NCBI GenBank assembly: GCA_043513815.1
Contig: CP121313.1
Span: forward strand, 1,054,001-1,118,000
Direction of reading: 5' to 3'
DNA length: 64,000 bases
DNA from: JANQIO01 sp043513815
GTDB lineage: Bacteria > Pseudomonadota > Gammaproteobacteria > Pseudomonadales > Halieaceae
Below, one piece after another: positions 42,824-52,628 of this stretch. The stretch's first letter is position 1; each line of letters starts with the position of its first letter. Under the pieces are notes generated by a model, which worked only from the letters and a program-made list of their open reading frames with translations, ran no database searches and had not been told where the DNA came from. A program made the position numbers and the translations under genes.

Positions 42824-43684
42824 ATGTCTGTAGCAGCACTGGTCAAGGAACTGCGTGAGCGCACCGGCCTTGGCATGATGGAGTGCAAGAAGGCGCTGGT
42901 CGCAGCCGATAACGACATCGAAAAAGCGATTGAAGAGCTGCGCAAGTCAAGCGGCATGAAGGCCGCAAAAAAGGCTGGCCGCACCGCCGCCGACGGCGTG
43001 GTGGCGATCCGCACGGCTGAAGACGGTAGCTTTGGCACCATGGTTGAAGTCAACAGTGAGACTGACTTCGTCGCCCGTGACGAAGGTTTCCTGGGCTTTG
43101 TCGATCAGGTCGTCAACGCGGCCCACAACGGCAAGGTGACAGATGTTGCCGCGCTGATGGCGGGCGAGCTGGAATCAGCCCGCGAGTCGCTGGTCCAGAA
43201 AATCGGCGAGAATATCGGTGTGCGCCGGGTGGAGATATTGAGCGCGGACGACGGCGTTGTGGGCAGCTATGTTCACGGTAACAACCGAATCGCGGTGCTG
43301 GTCGAGCTCAAGGGCGGCGACGCCGAGCTGGCGCGTGACGTTGCCATGCATGTGGCGGCAGTCAATCCGCAGGTGGTCAAGCCCGCGGATATGCCGGAAG
43401 AAGTGGTGGCCAAGGAGAAGGAAATCTTCACCGCCCAGGCCCAGGAGTCCGGCAAGCCGGCGGAGATCATCGAGAAGATGATCGGTGGCCGCATCAAGAA
43501 GTTCCTGGCCGAGAACAGCCTGGTCGAGCAGGACTTCGTAAAGGATCCAGACGTTACCGTCGGCAAGCTGGTGGCGGCTGCCGGAGCGGAAGTTGTTGCT
43601 TTTACCCGCTTTGAGGTGGGTGAGGGCATCGAGAAAGAAGAGGTGGACTTCGCCGCCGAAGTCGCGGCTCAGCTCAACGGCTGA
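42824..43684 (+). CDS. tsf: Translation elongation factor Ts
   Basis: A 286-residue EF-Ts. The N-terminal UBA-like block RTGLGMMECKKALVAA and the TDFVARDEGF motif that disrupts the EF-Tu Mg site are intact; C-terminal dimerisation domain present. Nucleotide exchange factor for EF-Tu. CGGAGG precedes the ATG. Followed by a good rho-independent terminator. Confidence 0.97.
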   Translation: MSVAALVKELRERTGLGMMECKKALVAADNDIEKAIEELRKSSGMKAAKKAGRTAADGVVAIRTAEDGSFGTMVEVNSETDFVARDEGFLGFVDQVVNAAHNGKVTDVAALMAGELESARESLVQKIGENIGVRRVEILSADDGVVGSYVHGNNRIAVLVELKGGDAELARDVAMHVAAVNPQVVKPADMPEEVVAKEKEIFTAQAQESGKPAEIIEKMIGGRIKKFLAENSLVEQDFVKDPDVTVGKLVAAAGAEVVAFTRFEVGEGIEKEEVDFAAEVAAQLNG

Positions 43685-43694
43685 CCACCGCACG

Positions 43695-43727
43695 GAAAAC
43701 GGGGCTTCGGCCTCGTTTTCTTTATTT
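43695..43727 (+). terminator. Rho-independent terminator after tsf
   Basis: GAAAACGGGGC, a TTCG tetraloop and GCCTCGTTTTC form an 11-bp stem with one G-T pair, followed by TTTATTT. Lies 11 bases after the tsf stop and before pyrH. Confidence 0.85.
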
Positions 43728-43782
43728 GGGCTAACTCAAACGGGGTGTACAGACCCTGAATAACAACAGGAGGGGAAGTCGG

Positions 43783-44511
43783 ATGCCCAGGCAGTTTGGT
43801 GACAGGAAGTACCAGCGCATCCTGCTGAAGCTCAGCGGCGAAGCGCTGACCGGAACTGAGAGCTTCGGCATTGACCCGAAGATCCTCGACATGATGGCGC
43901 TGGAAATTGGCCAGCTGGTCGGTATTGGCGTCCAGGTCGGCCTGGTCATCGGTGGCGGTAACCTGTTTCGCGGAGCCGCCCTCAGCGCGGCGGGTCTCGA
44001 CCGGGTTACCGGCGACCACATGGGCATGCTGGCCACGGTGATGAATGCCCTGGCCATGCGCGACGCCCTGGAACGCTCCAGCATCGCTACCCAGGTCATG
44101 TCGGCTATTCCCATGAGCGGCGTGGTTGACCACTACGACAGTCGCAAGGCGATGCGGGCAATGAACAGCGGTGACGTGGTGATCTTTGCCGCCGGCACCG
44201 GTAACCCCTTCTTTACTACCGATTCCTCGGCCTGCCTGCGGGCCATCGAGGTCGAAGCAGACCTCATGCTCAAGGCCACCAAGGTTGACGGGGTCTACTC
44301 CGCCGACCCAATGAAGGTCGACGATGCGGAAAAATACGACAAGCTCAGCTTCGACGAGGTGCTGCGCCAGGAGCTGGGGGTCATGGACCTGACGGCCATC
44401 GTCCTGTGCCGCGACCACGAGATGCCGGTGCGCGTATTTGCCATGGAGCAACAGGGTGCATTGCTGCGAATTGTGCGCGGCGGCGACGAAGGCACCCTGA
44501 TTCACCCCTGA
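43783..44511 (+). CDS. pyrH: UMP kinase
   Basis: A 242-residue amino-acid-kinase-fold UMP kinase: YQRILLKLSGEAL, VIGGGNLFRGAAL, the nucleotide-binding GTGNPFFTTDSSACLRA and TKVDGVYSADPM. Phosphorylates UMP to UDP; hexameric and GTP-activated in relatives. AGGAGG precedes the ATG. Standard place between tsf and frr. Confidence 0.97.
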   Translation: MPRQFGDRKYQRILLKLSGEALTGTESFGIDPKILDMMALEIGQLVGIGVQVGLVIGGGNLFRGAALSAAGLDRVTGDHMGMLATVMNALAMRDALERSSIATQVMSAIPMSGVVDHYDSRKAMRAMNSGDVVIFAAGTGNPFFTTDSSACLRAIEVEADLMLKATKVDGVYSADPMKVDDAEKYDKLSFDEVLRQELGVMDLTAIVLCRDHEMPVRVFAMEQQGALLRIVRGGDEGTLIHP

Positions 44512-44543
44512 GGTGGACAGAGAAAGACAAGGGAGCAAAACCA

Positions 44544-45101
44544 GTGATTGACGATATCAAGAATGAAGCGCGCGAGCGCATGACCAAGAGCCTCGACGCA
44601 CTGGGCCACAATTTCAACAAGATTCGCACCGGCCGTGCCCACCCCAGCCTGCTGGATGACATACGCATCGAATATTATGGCGCTGACACGCCCCTCAACC
44701 AGATGGCGAATATCGCCGTTGAAGACGGCCGCACCCTGGCCGTTACGGCCTGGGACAAAAGCGTGGTGCCCGCGATCGAAAAGGCCATTCTCAAATCAGA
44801 CCTGGGCCTGAACCCGGCCACGGCCGGCGAGGTGATCCGCATTCCCATGCCGCCGCTGACCGAGGAAACCCGCAAGGGCTTTATCAAGCAGGCGCGCCAT
44901 GAGGCAGAGTCCGCGCGGGTGTCCGTGCGCAATGCCCGTCGCGATGCCAACGCCATGCTAAAGGAACTGCTGAAGGAGAAAGATATCTCTGAAGACGAAG
45001 AGCGCCGCGCCCAGGAAGAAGTGCAGAAGCTGACAGACACCTTCATAGCCAACATCGAGAAGGCGCTGGAAGAGAAAGAAAGCGATCTGCTAGAGATCTG
45101 A
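44544..45101 (+). CDS. frr: Ribosome recycling factor
   Basis: A 185-residue RRF starting at a GTG (44544) with GGGAGC before it: same length as E. coli. Contains NKIRTGRAHPSLLD, GTP-independent three-helix bundle segments, and IRIPMPPLTEETRK. Splits post-termination ribosomes with EF-G. Two bases separate its stop from uppS. Confidence 0.97.
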   Translation: MIDDIKNEARERMTKSLDALGHNFNKIRTGRAHPSLLDDIRIEYYGADTPLNQMANIAVEDGRTLAVTAWDKSVVPAIEKAILKSDLGLNPATAGEVIRIPMPPLTEETRKGFIKQARHEAESARVSVRNARRDANAMLKELLKEKDISEDEERRAQEEVQKLTDTFIANIEKALEEKESDLLEI

Positions 45102-45103
45102 CG

Positions 45104-45817
45104 GTGATTCCGCAGCATATTGCGATCATCATGGACGGCAATAATCGCTGGGCCAGGCGCAGGAACCTTCCTGGGTCTGCAGGCCATCGCGCCGGTATGG
45201 AAGCGATTCGCAATGTACTGGAAGCCTGTAACGAGCAGGGTGTCAAAGCCCTGACCCTGTTTGCCTTCAGCAGCGAAAACTGGGGCCGTCCCCGCAGCGA
45301 GGTGCGATACCTGCTGGCGTTGTTCACCCGCTATCTGCGTAACGAGACCCGGGCCCTGCACAAGGACGGCATTCGGATTCGGTTTATCGGCGAACGCTAT
45401 CGCTTCAGCCGCCGGCTGCAGGACCTGATGGCGGAAGCGGAAGCCATGACGGCCGACAACACCGCCACCACCCTGGTGATTGCTGCCGACTACGGCGGTC
45501 GCTGGGATATCACCCGCGCCGCCCGACGGGTGGCGGAACGCCTGGCCGCCGGCGAGATCGAGGCCGAGGCCATCACCCCGGAGCTCCTGCAAGCCGAAAC
45601 CTGTCTCACCGACCTGCCGGCCCCGGACCTGTGTATTCGCACCGGCGGGGATCACCGGGTAAGCAATTTCATGCTGTGGCAATTTGCCTACAGCGAGCTG
45701 TACTTCACCGAGACCCTGTGGCCCGACTTCGGTGCCCGCGATCTGGCGCTGGCGCTGGAAGATTTCAGCGGCCGTGAGCGCCGCTTCGGCCTGAGGGAAG
45801 CCAACGATGCGCCATAA
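45104..45817 (+). CDS. uppS: Undecaprenyl diphosphate synthase
   Basis: A 237-residue cis-prenyltransferase from a GTG. IAIIMDGNNRWARRR carries the catalytic Asp and Arg residues, FAFSSENWGRP the substrate-binding block, and PDLCIRTGGDHRVSNFMLWQ the pyrophosphate-binding arginine region. Makes the C55 carrier for peptidoglycan and O-antigen-type polymers. Overlaps cdsA by 11 bases. Confidence 0.96.
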   Translation: MIPQHIAIIMDGNNRWARRRNLPGSAGHRAGMEAIRNVLEACNEQGVKALTLFAFSSENWGRPRSEVRYLLALFTRYLRNETRALHKDGIRIRFIGERYRFSRRLQDLMAEAEAMTADNTATTLVIAADYGGRWDITRAARRVAERLAAGEIEAEAITPELLQAETCLTDLPAPDLCIRTGGDHRVSNFMLWQFAYSELYFTETLWPDFGARDLALALEDFSGRERRFGLREANDAP

Positions 45818-46655
45818 GCTCAAGCAGCGCATTGCCACCGGCCTGGCGCTGGCTGGCAGTCTGGTGGCGGCGGTGGTACTGCTGCCGCAGCCCGGCCTGG
45901 CCGTGGTATTTGCGCTGGTGGTGGGCATTGCCAGCTGGGAGTGGACCCGCCTGGCCGGTTTCCAGGCGCTGGCGCTGCGCATTGGATTTGTGCTGCTGAC
46001 CCTGGCCAGCCTGGCCGCGCTGTATGTGTATATCGACCTGGCGGGTACGCCGCAGCTCGAACGCCTGCAACCGGTGCTGGGGCTGGCCTGCCTGTGGTGG
46101 GCCATTGCCCTGCTGTGGATTAAGACCTATCCCATGAGCGGCGCCCTTTGGGCCACGGGCCCCATGCTGGGCCTGATGGGATTGCTGGTGTTGGTGCCGG
46201 CGTGGCTGGCGGCGGTGTTCCTGCTCAGCTACGAGGAGGGCAAGCTGATGCTGCTGGCCATGGTGATTCTGGTGGCCGGCGCCGACATCGGTGCCTATTT
46301 TTCCGGCCGCCAGTTTGGCAGAACCCGGCTGGCGCCGGAGGTCAGTCCCGGTAAGACCTGGGAAGGGGTTGTCGGCGGCCAGCTGACCTGCATCTGCCTG
46401 GCGGTTGCGGCCCACTCGCTGCTGGACCTGGAGCGCGTGGGCCTCGCCGGTGTCATCAGTATCGCGGTGTGCGGTGCCGCCGCTTCGGTGGTCGGCGATC
46501 TGCTGGAAAGTATGGTCAAGCGTCACCGCGGTGTGAAGGACAGCGGTACCCTGCTGCCGGGACACGGTGGCTTCCTGGACCGTATTGACGGCATTACCGC
46601 TGCGGCACCGGTGGTGGCCCTTGGGCTCATTCTGGCGGGGTGGGTTCCGGCATGA
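45807..46655 (+). CDS. cdsA: Phosphatidate cytidylyltransferase
   Basis: A 282-residue membrane enzyme with about seven to eight hydrophobic helices. The CDP-alcohol-forming signature is at the C-terminus: SPGKTWEGVVGG and KRHRGVKDSGTLLPGHGG followed by DRIDG. Makes CDP-diacylglycerol for phospholipid synthesis. Overlaps uppS and dxr. Confidence 0.95.
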   Translation: MRHKLKQRIATGLALAGSLVAAVVLLPQPGLAVVFALVVGIASWEWTRLAGFQALALRIGFVLLTLASLAALYVYIDLAGTPQLERLQPVLGLACLWWAIALLWIKTYPMSGALWATGPMLGLMGLLVLVPAWLAAVFLLSYEEGKLMLLAMVILVAGADIGAYFSGRQFGRTRLAPEVSPGKTWEGVVGGQLTCICLAVAAHSLLDLERVGLAGVISIAVCGAAASVVGDLLESMVKRHRGVKDSGTLLPGHGGFLDRIDGITAAAPVVALGLILAGWVPA

Positions 46656-47839
46656 CAGCGGGCATGAGAAAGGTCACCGTGCTCGGCAGCACCGGTTCCA
46701 TCGGGGTCAGCACCCTGGATGTGATCGCCCGCCATCCCGAGCGCTTTGAACTGTTCGCCCTGGCGGGCAACCGCTCGGTCGACACCCTGTTTGAGCAGTG
46801 CCTGGCACAACCGCCGCGCTATGCCGTCATGGCCGATGCGGACAGCGCCGAAGTGCTGGCCGTGCGCCTGGCAAAAGCCGGATCAGAAACGGTGGTGCTG
46901 TCAGGTTCCGCCGGTCTGGTGGAAGTTGCCTCCCACGCCGAGGTCGATGTGGTCATGGCGGCCATTGTTGGCGCCGCCGGTCTGGAATCCACGCTGGCGG
47001 CAGCCTGTGCTGGCAAGACCGTATTGCTGGCCAACAAGGAAGCCCTGGTGATGGCTGGCCACCTGTTCATGGCGGCGGTGGCGGAGCATGGCGCCCGGCT
47101 GCTGCCCATCGACAGTGAGCACAACGCCATGTTCCAGTGTCTGCCCGCCGCTGGCGACGGCACCGTGGGCATGGCCGGGGTATCAAAGATTCTCCTGACC
47201 GCCTCGGGCGGACCGTTTCGCGAGTGGAGCGTGGAACAGATGGCCGCGGCCACACCGGAGCAGGCCTGCGCCCACCCCAACTGGAGCATGGGGCGCAAGA
47301 TCACGGTGGATTCGGCCTCGCTGATGAACAAGGGCCTCGAGCTGGTGGAGGCCTGCTGGCTGTTTGATGTGGGTAGCGACGCCATTGACATCGTCGTACA
47401 CCCGCAAAGCATCATCCACAGTATGGTCCAGTATGTTGACGGCTCGGTGCTGGCCCAGCTTGGCAATCCCGACATGCGAACCCCGATCGCCCACGCCCTG
47501 GGCTGGCCGGAGCGTATTGGCTCCGGCGTCGCCGAGCTTGATATCATTGCCGTGGGCCAGCTCGATTTCCAGCGCCCTGATTCGGTGCGCTTCCCCTGCC
47601 TGGCTCTGGCCCGGCAGGCGGTGCAGCAGGGCGGTGTCGCGATGGCACAGCTCAATGCCGCCAATGAGGTGGCGGTGGCTGCCTTTCTGGACGGGCAACT
47701 GGGCTTTACCGGAATTCCCGAGCTGATCGAAAACGTACTGGCGCGTGCGACGGGTGCTGAACCCACGTCTCTGGATGTGGTCAAACAGGCGGACCAGCAG
47801 GCGCGCGAACTGGCACAGGAGCTCCTGGCAGATGTTTAG
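46652..47839 (+). CDS. dxr: 1-deoxy-D-xylulose 5-phosphate reductoisomerase
   Basis: A 395-residue MEP-pathway enzyme. NADPH loop VLGSTGSIGVSTLD, then LANKEALVMAG, metal and substrate block LPIDSEHNAMFQCL, TASGGPFREW and MGRKITVDSASLMNKGLE. ATG at 46652 overlaps the cdsA stop. Makes MEP, the precursor of the isoprenoids used by UppS. Confidence 0.97.
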   Translation: MTAGMRKVTVLGSTGSIGVSTLDVIARHPERFELFALAGNRSVDTLFEQCLAQPPRYAVMADADSAEVLAVRLAKAGSETVVLSGSAGLVEVASHAEVDVVMAAIVGAAGLESTLAAACAGKTVLLANKEALVMAGHLFMAAVAEHGARLLPIDSEHNAMFQCLPAAGDGTVGMAGVSKILLTASGGPFREWSVEQMAAATPEQACAHPNWSMGRKITVDSASLMNKGLELVEACWLFDVGSDAIDIVVHPQSIIHSMVQYVDGSVLAQLGNPDMRTPIAHALGWPERIGSGVAELDIIAVGQLDFQRPDSVRFPCLALARQAVQQGGVAMAQLNAANEVAVAAFLDGQLGFTGIPELIENVLARATGAEPTSLDVVKQADQQARELAQELLADV

Positions 47840-47874
47840 TGTTCAAGAATCGGTAGTGAGGCGGTAGACGAGAC

Positions 47875-49230
47875 GTGGACCTGATTTACACACTGGCTGT
47901 GACGGCATTTACCCTGGCGATACTCATTGCCATTCATGAGTACGGGCATTTCTGGGTGGCACGGCGCTGCGGCGTGAAGGTGCTGCGGTTCTCCATTGGC
48001 TTTGGTACCCCACTGCTGCGCTGGCGCGACAAACTGGATACCGAGTATGTCATTGCCGCCATCCCACTGGGCGGCTACGTCAAAATGCTCGATGAGCGCG
48101 AGGGCGAGGTAGCACCCGGCGAGGAGGCATTCGCCTTCAACCGCAAGCCGGTGCTGCAGCGCATGGCGGTGGTCTCCGCGGGCCCCATTGCCAACCTGCT
48201 GTTGGCCGTAGTCGCCTACTGGTTTGTATTCTTGGCCGGAGAAAGCGGCGTGGCACCGATTATCGGCGAGGTGGCCGAGGGCTCCGTGGCCGAGGTGGCG
48301 GGCCTTGAGCCAGGGCAGGAGATCGTTGCCATCGACGGCCGGCAGACGCCCACCTGGCAGGCGGTCAACTTCCGCCTGCTGGACCGCATCGGTGATACTG
48401 GCTCCATCAGCTTTTCGGTGCGCTACCCCAATTCAGATATGACCTTCCTGTCCGAGGGCAACCTGCAGTCCTGGCTGAGCGGTGTTGAAGAACCCAACCT
48501 GCTGCAGGGACTGGGTATCAGTATTTTTCGCCCGCCGGTCTCCAGGACCCTGGCCCAGGTGGTCGCCGATACACCGGCCGCCAGGGCTGGATTGCAGGTC
48601 GGTGACCAGCTGCGCAGTGCTGACGGCGTTGATCTGCCGGACTGGGATGCGGTGGTCGACCATGTGCGGGCACGGCCGGACACCCCTATTGAGCTTGGGT
48701 TTCTGCGCGATGGTGAGTTGCAGACCACGCGCCTGGTACCGGACAGTGTGAGCCTCGCCAACGGCGAGACCGTGGGCCAGATTGGCGTGGCGCCGCATTC
48801 CGAGCCCTGGCCGGAAGACATGATTCGCGAGTTCCATTACGGGCCCATTGCCGCCCTGGGCCTGGCGGCCCAGCGCACCGGTGAGCTGGTCATGTTCACG
48901 CTCAATTCCATCAAGAAAATGCTGACGGGACTTATTTCCCACAAAAACTTGAGCGGTCCCATCACCATTGCTAAAGTGGCGACCGCCTCGGCAGAGTCGG
49001 GCCTGGAGTCATTTGTGGCCTTCCTCGCACTGCTGAGCGTGAGCCTCGGGGTTTTGAACCTGCTGCCCATCCCGGTGCTGGATGGGGGCCACCTGATGTA
49101 TTACACAATTGAGCTGCTGGTAGGTAGGCCGGTGCCTGAAAAGGTACAGATGCTGGGCTACCAGGCGGGGCTATTTATCATTGTCGGGGTGATGATACTG
49201 GCGCTCTATAATGATTTTGGCCGCCTGTGA
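47875..49230 (+). CDS. rseP: Site-2 protease RseP
   Basis: A 451-residue inner-membrane zinc protease from a GTG. First helix contains the HEYGH metal motif (residues about 22-26), two PDZ domains follow (VAGLEPGQEIVAIDG; ARAGLQVGDQLRSADG), and the third zinc ligand is in VLDGGHLMYY. Cleaves anti-sigma-E in the envelope stress response that also controls bamA and skp. 142 bases before bamA. Confidence 0.95.
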   Translation: MDLIYTLAVTAFTLAILIAIHEYGHFWVARRCGVKVLRFSIGFGTPLLRWRDKLDTEYVIAAIPLGGYVKMLDEREGEVAPGEEAFAFNRKPVLQRMAVVSAGPIANLLLAVVAYWFVFLAGESGVAPIIGEVAEGSVAEVAGLEPGQEIVAIDGRQTPTWQAVNFRLLDRIGDTGSISFSVRYPNSDMTFLSEGNLQSWLSGVEEPNLLQGLGISIFRPPVSRTLAQVVADTPAARAGLQVGDQLRSADGVDLPDWDAVVDHVRARPDTPIELGFLRDGELQTTRLVPDSVSLANGETVGQIGVAPHSEPWPEDMIREFHYGPIAALGLAAQRTGELVMFTLNSIKKMLTGLISHKNLSGPITIAKVATASAESGLESFVAFLALLSVSLGVLNLLPIPVLDGGHLMYYTIELLVGRPVPEKVQMLGYQAGLFIIVGVMILALYNDFGRL

Positions 49231-49372
49231 AGGCGCGCGAGCAAGCCCGGTGGTGGGCTGGAGCGGACCGCGGTAAACCACGCGTTCGCCACAAAAACGA
49301 TAAACAGGGAATGACGAGCCGGCATCAACGGACGCGAGCAGGCGTCCGCGGGGTTGAAGCCAGACAAGCATA

Positions 49373-52015
49373 ATGCATTGCATCCGTAACACACTCACGC
49401 TGTGTTTGCTGACGGGACTGTTTCTGTCAGTCACGCTGGCAACACAGGTCCGGGCCCAGGGAGCGCCGGCTGCCGGCGCGCCGGTGGCTGCGTCACCCTT
49501 CGTCATTGCTGACATTCGGGTTGAAGGCCTGCAGCGTATTTCTGCCGGTTCGGTGTTCTCGGCCATGCCTATCGGTGTGGGAGACACAGCGACCGAAGGC
49601 TCTATTCGTGCCTCGGCGCGGGCCCTGTTCGGCACCGGTAATTTCGATGACATCCAGATTGGTCGCGACGGCAACGTGTTGGTGATCATCGTCGCCGAAC
49701 GTCCCAGTATTTCCGAGATCATCATCTCCGGTAACAAGGCCATCGAGACCGAAGACCTGCTCAGCGGGCTCAAGGGCGCAGGTCTTGCCGAGGGCGGCGT
49801 CTTCCGGCGCTCGACTCTGGAAGGCATGCAGATGGAACTGTCGCGTCAGTATGTGCAGCAGGGCCGCTATGATGCCGGTATTGAGACCGAGGTGATCCCC
49901 GAGCCCCGCAACCGGGTGTCCATCAACATCGATGTGAACGAGGGCACAGTCTCGAAGATCAAGCACATCAATATTGTCGGCAACCAGGTGTTCGACGACG
50001 ACGAGCTTATCGACCTGTTCGAGCTGCAGGCGACCAACCTGTTGTCTTTCATCACCAGCGATGACAAGTATTCGCGCGAGCGCCTCAGCGGTGACCTTGA
50101 AACACTCACGTCCTACTACATGGACCGGGGCTACTTGCAGTTCAGTATTGATTCTACCCAGGTGGCGGTCAGCCCGGAAAAAGACGCGGTTTATATCACT
50201 GCCAACCTGTCCGAGGGCGATGTCTACACGGTTACGACGGTAGACCTGTCCGGTGACCTGGTATTGCCGGAAGAGGATCTGCGCCGTTTTCTGCTGGTGC
50301 GCGAAGGCCAGACCTACTCGCAGCAGCTGGTGACCAGCACTGAGGAGTACCTGACCCAGCGCCTCGGCAACGAGGGTTACAACTTCGCCAAGGTGACCGG
50401 TATTCCCGAGATCAGCGAGGACGACAACACCGTGTCCATGAAATTCTTCGTGGACCCGGGCAAGCGCACCTATGTGCGCCGTATCAGCTTCAGCGGTAAC
50501 ACCAAGACTGTGGATGAGGTGCTGCGACGCGAGATGCGGCAGATGGAGGGTGCGCCTGCCTCAGCCTCGGCGATTGAAGCCTCGCGCATCCGCCTGCAGC
50601 GGCTGGGCTATTTTGCCTCTGCCACCGTCGAGACTCCGGGAGTACCGGGACATGACGACCTGATCGATGTTGAGTTTGCCGTGGAAGAGCAGTCTTCCGG
50701 CTCCGTTGGTGCCAGCTTTGGCTACGCTCAGGACGCCGGCTTGATTCTGGGCCTCAATCTGCAGCAGGACAATTTCCTGGGCACCGGCAAGCGCGTGGGT
50801 ATTTCGGCCAATTCCAGTCGCTTCCAGGACTTTTATAACTTCAGTTACACCAACCCCTACTTTACCGAGGACGGTGTCAGTCGCGGCTTCAACGTCTTCT
50901 ACCGGGCCACCGACCTGGATGAGATCAACGTCGCGCGTTACTCCACCAACACCTACGGGGGTGCTGTTAATTTTGGCTACCCGATTCGTGAGACCGAGCG
51001 CCTGGGCTTCAGCATCGGTGTCAACAATACCGAGATTACCGTCGGCCGCTTCGCGGTACAGGAAATTCAGGCCAGCCCGCGATTGATCGGTGGAGTAGAT
51101 TTCTTCTTCGACAGCACATTTGACGACTTTACCGGCCGCTATAGCGCTCCGGAAGTTCTGGTTCCACTGGACCAGATTCCGCCGGACTATCTGGTGCAGG
51201 ACCTGGAGCCCGGGTTTATCGACATCAACGGCACCGAATACCTCAACTGGACCATTACCTCCAGCTGGAGCCAGTCGACCCTCAACCGGGGTCGCTTCGC
51301 CACCCGCGGCATGGCCAATTCGGTTTCCCTGGAAGTCGCCATGCCCGGCAGTGACCTCGAGTTCTACAAGCTCAGCTACCGCGGCGAACTGTACTTCCCG
51401 GTGACCAACAGCTGGACACTGAAGTTCCGCACCGAACTGGGTTACGGCGACGGCTATGGAGATACCAGTGAGCTGCCCTTCTACCAGCACTTCTTCTCCG
51501 GTGGCTTCGGTTCCGTGCGTGGCTATGAGCCCAATACCCTGGGCCCGCAAAGTACACCTGCGGTCGAATACATCATCGACCAGCCGGTTACCGAGATTGA
51601 TGAGAACGGGAACCCGATTGAAGTGGGTGGACCCGACAGGGACCAGTTCGGTTTCGAGGCTCGCAACAATGCACTGGCGCAGCAGCAGAACACCAATCGC
51701 CGTGACCCCTTTGGCGGCAATGTTCTGATTGAGGGCGGAGTTGAGTTAATATTCCCGTTACCGTTCGTCAAGGACCAGCGGCAGATTCGCTCCGCGTTCT
51801 TTATTGACGCCGGCAACGTGTTCAGCACCAACTGCCGTCCCTCGCAGCGGCAGTGCTTCGATATAGACGCTAATGAATTGCGGTACTCGGTGGGGATAGG
51901 CGCGACCTGGATAACCGGCTTCGGGCCGATTACCTTCAGCATCGCACAACCCCTTAACGCCGGTGATTTTGACCAGGAAGAGGTGTTCCAGTTTACCCTC
52001 GGTCAGGGCTTTTGA
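49373..52015 (+). CDS. bamA: Outer-membrane assembly factor BamA
   Basis: An 880-residue Omp85 protein, longer than E. coli BamA (810). Signal peptide, then five POTRA domains (first begins FVIADIRVEGLQRIS), then the barrel with the strongly conserved VRGYEPNTLGP (L6 loop, VRGF/Y) and a final strand ending FQFTLGQGF. Inserts beta-barrel proteins into the outer membrane, with BamC (23909-24937) as partner. Followed by skp. Confidence 0.96.
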   Translation: MHCIRNTLTLCLLTGLFLSVTLATQVRAQGAPAAGAPVAASPFVIADIRVEGLQRISAGSVFSAMPIGVGDTATEGSIRASARALFGTGNFDDIQIGRDGNVLVIIVAERPSISEIIISGNKAIETEDLLSGLKGAGLAEGGVFRRSTLEGMQMELSRQYVQQGRYDAGIETEVIPEPRNRVSINIDVNEGTVSKIKHINIVGNQVFDDDELIDLFELQATNLLSFITSDDKYSRERLSGDLETLTSYYMDRGYLQFSIDSTQVAVSPEKDAVYITANLSEGDVYTVTTVDLSGDLVLPEEDLRRFLLVREGQTYSQQLVTSTEEYLTQRLGNEGYNFAKVTGIPEISEDDNTVSMKFFVDPGKRTYVRRISFSGNTKTVDEVLRREMRQMEGAPASASAIEASRIRLQRLGYFASATVETPGVPGHDDLIDVEFAVEEQSSGSVGASFGYAQDAGLILGLNLQQDNFLGTGKRVGISANSSRFQDFYNFSYTNPYFTEDGVSRGFNVFYRATDLDEINVARYSTNTYGGAVNFGYPIRETERLGFSIGVNNTEITVGRFAVQEIQASPRLIGGVDFFFDSTFDDFTGRYSAPEVLVPLDQIPPDYLVQDLEPGFIDINGTEYLNWTITSSWSQSTLNRGRFATRGMANSVSLEVAMPGSDLEFYKLSYRGELYFPVTNSWTLKFRTELGYGDGYGDTSELPFYQHFFSGGFGSVRGYEPNTLGPQSTPAVEYIIDQPVTEIDENGNPIEVGGPDRDQFGFEARNNALAQQQNTNRRDPFGGNVLIEGGVELIFPLPFVKDQRQIRSAFFIDAGNVFSTNCRPSQRQCFDIDANELRYSVGIGATWITGFGPITFSIAQPLNAGDFDQEEVFQFTLGQGF

Positions 52016-52039
52016 TTTTGTTTGATAATGGAGAAAACC

Positions 52040-52564
52040 GTGTCCAAGACGCTTAAGATTCTATGTGCCAGCCTGTGCCTGGCGATGATTCCCTCTCTGG
52101 CGGCGGCCCAGGGCCGCATCGCTGTGGTCGACCTGGAGCAGGCTATCCTGCAGACTGATGAGGCGCAGCAGCGCCTGAACGGGCTGCGTGAGACCGAAGA
52201 CTACAAGGCCGACAAGGAAGAGCTGGACCAGCTTCAGCAGGAGCGCGAAGAGCTGATCAAGGAAGTACAGAATGACCTGGCGGTCATGAGTGCCGAGCAG
52301 CAGCAGGCAGCTCGCAAGCGCCTGGCCAACAAGAATGCCGACCTCGAGCACGTGCTGCGCAAGCTGCAGCAGGCCGAACAGCAACTGGGCCAGGAATTGC
52401 TGCAGGAAATGACGCCGAAGGTGCAGGCTGTGCTGCGTGACCTGATTGCCAGCGAGGGCATCGGCTTGCTGATCCAACGTACCGCCGTAATCCATGCGGA
52501 CAACGGATTCAGCATCACTGCCAAGGTAACCGACAAGCTCAACCAGCAGGCAGTGGCAGAGTAA
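52040..52564 (+). CDS. skp: Periplasmic chaperone Skp (OmpH)
   Basis: A 174-residue protein when started at the GTG at 52040 (GGAG seven bases before), which gives a clean signal peptide MSKTLKILCASLC ending SLAAAQ; an ATG 12 bases upstream is possible. GRIAVVDLEQAI then a long coiled coil (LDQLQQEREELIKEVQNDL onward) forms the trimer tentacles. Carries unfolded outer-membrane proteins to BamA. Normally lpxD follows; here a short hairpin (52572-52602) and fabZ follow instead. Confidence 0.92.
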   Translation: MSKTLKILCASLCLAMIPSLAAAQGRIAVVDLEQAILQTDEAQQRLNGLRETEDYKADKEELDQLQQEREELIKEVQNDLAVMSAEQQQAARKRLANKNADLEHVLRKLQQAEQQLGQELLQEMTPKVQAVLRDLIASEGIGLLIQRTAVIHADNGFSITAKVTDKLNQQAVAE

Positions 52565-52628
52565 CAGGGAACCAGCCACCGCTGCGGGATCGCGGCGGCT
52601 GGACACGCTTGGGAAAGGAGGCGCTGTC